From the NCBI GenBank assembly GCA_027311125.1, contig DAICZO010000113.1, forward strand, positions 1 through 6,453: 6,453 nucleotides of DNA, in the 5' to 3' direction. Positions 3,814-6,453 of the stretch are shown piece by piece. Each line of letters begins with the position of its first letter. Within the stretch, counting starts at the first letter, position 1. This stretch comes from Acidobacteriaceae bacterium (GTDB taxonomy: Bacteria; Acidobacteriota; Terriglobia; Terriglobales; Acidobacteriaceae). Below the pieces are notes generated by a model. That model saw only the letters and a list, made by a program, of their open reading frames with translations. It did not search any database and was not told the DNA's origin. Made by a program: the position numbers and the translations under genes.

Positions 3814-6264
3814 CTACACGGTAGCGTGCAACAACTCCTCGCGGACTTCCTTGTCATGGACCACTTCGGTCTGCGTCTTCGGCAAAGCCACGGCCAGAAC
3901 ATCTTCAATCCGATCAGCGTAGTGGATTGTCACCCCCGACGTCTGCTCAGCCGTCAGGTCTTCTTCCACCTGCTGCTTGCACTCCGTCGGCAAAATCACG
4001 TCCCGGACACCGGCTCGTTTGGCTGCCAGAAACTTCTCCTTGATCCCGCCAACCGGCAGCACATTGCCACTCAGCGTGATCTCGCCCGTCATCGCTGTCA
4101 GCGGATGCACCGGCGTATCCGTCAGCAGACTCACCAGCGCCGTCGCCATCGTTACCCCAGCACTCGGACCGTCCTTCGGGATCGCTCCCGCAGGCACATG
4201 GATATGCAGATCCGTATCCTTGGTAAAGTCTTCATCCAGACCCAAAGCCGCCGCATTCGACCGCACCCACGTCAGCGCAGCCTGCATCGACTCCTTCATC
4301 ACTTCGCCAATCTGTCCCGTGATCGTAAAGCTGCCTTTGCCCTTCATCCGGTTCGCTTCGATAAACAACACATCGCCGCCTGCCGGAGTCCATGCCAGCC
4401 CTACCGCCACACCCGCACGCTTGGTCCGCGTCGCAATCTCTGTCTCCACGCGCACCTTGATGCCGCCCAGAAACTCATGCACGATCTCCGGCGTAATCAC
4501 GACCTTCTCACTCTTACCCTCTGCAATCCGGCGTGCAACCTTCCGGCACACCGTACCGATCTGCTGCTCCAGCTTGCGAACTCCGGCCTCCCGCGTATAG
4601 TGCCGCGCAATCAGATGCACGCTCTCCAGCGGGAACTCCACCTGCTCCTCTGTAATCCCGTTCTCCTTCGTCTGGCGTGGAATCAGATACTTCACAGCAA
4701 TATTTGCCTTCTCCTCCTCCGTGTAGCCCGTCAACTCAATAATCTCCATACGATCCAGCAACGGCCCCGGAATCGTATCCAACTGGTTCGCCATGCAAAT
4801 GAACAAAACCTTGCTCAGATCGAATGGCTGGTCCAAATAGTTATCCCGAAACGTATTGTTCTGCTCCGGGTCCAGGGTCTCCAGCAACGCGCTCGCCGGA
4901 TCGCCCCGAAAGTCTCGACCCAACTTATCAATTTCATCCAACATGAACACCGGGTCCTTTACCTCCACCCGCTTCAGGTGCTGAATAATCTGCCCCGGCA
5001 ACGCACCGATGTACGTCCGCCGATGTCCACGAATCTCCGCTTCATCATGCATGCCGCCCAGCGAGATGCGCGAAAACTTGCGATCCAGCGCCCGCGCAAT
5101 GCTCCGCCCCAGCGACGTCTTACCCACACCCGGAGGCCCGACAAAGCAAAGAATCGGCCCCTTCATATCCGGCTTCAAGCGCCGCACCGAAAGATAATCC
5201 AGAATCCGGTCTTTTACCTTCTTCAACCCATAGTGATCCTGGTCCAGAATCTCCTTCGCCTTTACGATATCCACCTCGCCAGAAGACGTCTTCGCCCACG
5301 GCAGCACCGCCAGCCACTCCACATACGTCCGCGTCAGGCCATAATCAGCCGCTGCAGGATTCATCCGGCTCAACCGCCCCAGTTCCTTCAGAGCGTCTTT
5401 TTTCACATCCTCAGGCATCCCCGCAGCTTCAATCTTTTCCTTCAGCTCAGCAATGTCTTTCTGCGTATCGTCCAGATCGCCCAACTCCTTCTGGATGGCC
5501 TTCAACTGCTCCCGCAGGTAGTAGTCCCGCTGCGACTGCTGCACCGAGTCCTGTACCTCCGTCTGAATCTTGTTACGCAACTGCTGCACCTCCAGCTCCT
5601 TCGCCAGGTGCTTGTTGATGCGTTCCAAACGTGCCGTCACATCCGGCGTCTCCAGCAACTCCTGCTTATCCGTCGTCGTCAAAAACGGCAGCGACGAAGC
5701 AATAAAGTCAGCCAGCCGCCCCGGCTCGTCGATATTGATCGCAATCGTCTGCAGATCGTCCGACAGCGTAGCCGACGAGGTCACAATCGTCTGGAACTGG
5801 CTCACCACATTCCGCTGTAGCGCCTCCGCCTCCGGAGACTTCTCTGGCTCCACCTCCACGATCGGCTCGTACTCCGCAGTCATAAATGGCGTCAGTTGCG
5901 AGAACTCTCCCAGATGCACCCGCTCATTGCCCTCGGTAAACACAAATAGGCTCTGGTTCGGCATCTTTACAACCTTATGCACCGTCGCCCGCGTTCCCAC
6001 CGCATACAGGTCCGCTGCCACAGGAGCATCCTGTCGGGCATCGCGTTGCGCCACTACCAGAATCGCTTTCTCCTCGCCCAGCGACTGAATCAGCTGAATT
6101 GAACTCTCCCGACCCACCGTTAATGGCAACACCGCATGAGGAAACAACACAGTATCGCGAACCGGCAGCACAGGAATCGAGCGCGAGCCGCGTACCTCTT
6201 CGGTACTGCCCTCTGTCCCCTTGTTCGCGGTCGGACTTATAACACTTACAAAATCACTAGGCAT
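3814..6264 (-). CDS. lon: ATP-dependent endopeptidase Lon (LonA), 816 aa
   Basis: Lon is a cytoplasmic homo-hexameric AAA+ serine protease that degrades misfolded and selected regulatory proteins. All parts are present at normal bacterial length. The N-terminal substrate-binding domain covers about 28-230 (opening I-P-V-L-P-V-R-D-T-V-L-F-P). A helical, coiled-coil-prone segment spans about 210-300 with R-D-Y-Y-L-R-E-Q-L-K-A-I (246-257). The AAA+ module has Walker A G376-P-P-G-V-G-K382-T383, Walker B F-M-L-D443-E444-I-D, sensor-1-like N493 and an arginine in L-L-D-R505. The protease domain has the catalytic Ser701 in P-K-D-G-P-S-A-G and Lys742 in G-G-I-K. The ATG at 6264 is preceded by GAGGA at 7 nt. 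The first 27 residues are polar, Ser/Thr/Glu-rich and probably disordered. It appears monocistronic, with a strong terminator downstream. No CIRCE element or sigma-32-type -10 was found, so heat control is not shown by the sequence. Confidence 0.98.
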   Translation of the reverse strand: MPSDFVSVISPTANKGTEGSTEEVRGSRSIPVLPVRDTVLFPHAVLPLTVGRESSIQLIQSLGEEKAILVVAQRDARQDAPVAADLYAVGTRATVHKVVKMPNQSLFVFTEGNERVHLGEFSQLTPFMTAEYEPIVEVEPEKSPEAEALQRNVVSQFQTIVTSSATLSDDLQTIAINIDEPGRLADFIASSLPFLTTTDKQELLETPDVTARLERINKHLAKELEVQQLRNKIQTEVQDSVQQSQRDYYLREQLKAIQKELGDLDDTQKDIAELKEKIEAAGMPEDVKKDALKELGRLSRMNPAAADYGLTRTYVEWLAVLPWAKTSSGEVDIVKAKEILDQDHYGLKKVKDRILDYLSVRRLKPDMKGPILCFVGPPGVGKTSLGRSIARALDRKFSRISLGGMHDEAEIRGHRRTYIGALPGQIIQHLKRVEVKDPVFMLDEIDKLGRDFRGDPASALLETLDPEQNNTFRDNYLDQPFDLSKVLFICMANQLDTIPGPLLDRMEIIELTGYTEEEKANIAVKYLIPRQTKENGITEEQVEFPLESVHLIARHYTREAGVRKLEQQIGTVCRKVARRIAEGKSEKVVITPEIVHEFLGGIKVRVETEIATRTKRAGVAVGLAWTPAGGDVLFIEANRMKGKGSFTITGQIGEVMKESMQAALTWVRSNAAALGLDEDFTKDTDLHIHVPAGAIPKDGPSAGVTMATALVSLLTDTPVHPLTAMTGEITLSGNVLPVGGIKEKFLAAKRAGVRDVILPTECKQQVEEDLTAEQTSGVTIHYADRIEDVLAVALPKTQTEVVHDKEVREELLHATV

Positions 6265-6453
6265 TTGAGTGTCCTCGTATCAGATTTCCTTCTTTTGATG
6301 CAGCAACTTTGTCGTCGGTCGCAATCTTACGCCTACCAAACCCCTTTTACCAGCACCATGAATAGCCTCACTTCCCCAACATCGGCTCAAGACCCTTTAC
6401 CATCAGTGACTTCCATCAAAGCCCGCCAGTAGGACCCGAATTGCGCCCTGCCC
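6265..6453 (-). promoter_or_regulatory. lon 5' leader and presumed promoter region; no gene identified
   Basis: This 189-nt stretch upstream of lon holds no recognisable gene on either strand. The one firm element is the lon Shine-Dalgarno GAGGA (6272-6276). The lon promoter should lie here, but I found no convincing -35/-10 pair; TAAGAT, visible on the minus strand in the middle of the leader, lacks a good -35. At the far end two minus-strand frames are open from the window edge (16 codons to a TGA at 6403-6405, and 21 codons in another frame). Either could be the tail of the upstream gene, but neither is recognisable. Confidence 0.4.

Noticed and set aside
3826..5820. Very long plus-strand open frame (664 codons) opposite lon
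   Set aside because: It lies antisense within lon, its translation is Arg/Leu/Gln/His-rich without any domain, and the opposite strand encodes an intact LonA with all catalytic residues. It is a shadow of GC-rich codon use.
6265..6394. HspR-type (HAIR) operator upstream of lon
   Set aside because: A CTTGAG half and an ACTCAA half both occur, but they are over 100 nt apart rather than separated by a few bases, so they do not form an operator. No CIRCE element or sigma-32 -10 was found either.

Overview
The window reads as a compact, entirely minus-strand chromosomal segment of an acidobacterium, probably class Terriglobia (Terriglobus/Granulicella/Edaphobacter-like). The main pointer is the secreted von Willebrand factor A protein at 1880-2839: its layout (signal peptide, short beta-sandwich with a conserved D-F-x-x-x-E-D-G stretch, VWA domain, C-terminal G-Y-Y end) matches the 'VWFA-related Acidobacterial domain' family. 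The GC-rich coding sequence and the style of the RecO, ferredoxin and Lon proteins agree. The genus-level guess is inference.

In the direction of transcription (high to low coordinates) the order is: a 189-nt leader (6453-6265) with no identifiable gene; lon, encoding a complete LonA ATP-dependent protease (6264-3814); a strong intrinsic terminator (3784-3744); moaD (3707-3423) and moaE (3426-2836), the two subunits of molybdopterin synthase; the VWA protein (2839-1880); an inositol-monophosphatase-family phosphatase (1834-944); a seven-iron-type ferredoxin (841-581); a second intrinsic terminator (552-521); and the first 167 codons of recO (501 to the window edge). All genes point the same way. 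No tRNA, rRNA, CRISPR, insertion sequence or phage gene was seen.

moaD, moaE and the VWA gene are chained by two 4-nt ATGA stop/start overlaps, so they are very likely one translationally coupled unit. The phosphatase follows after 45 nt and the ferredoxin after 102 nt, probably on the same transcript, though the ferredoxin may also have its own promoter. Lon (protein quality control) and RecO (recombinational repair) sit outside that unit, each separated by a terminator.

The most unusual content is in the molybdopterin synthase pair. MoaD does not end at its Gly-Gly but carries 13 further residues, although the family chemistry needs a free C-terminal glycine. MoaE carries a C-terminal tail of three 22-residue repeats encoded by 66-bp tandem DNA repeats. 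Both intrinsic terminators lie very close to the next start codon (about 20 nt for recO, 36 nt for moaD), leaving little room for a conventional promoter. I see no clear multi-gene novel defence or mobile system; the rest is ordinary housekeeping sequence.
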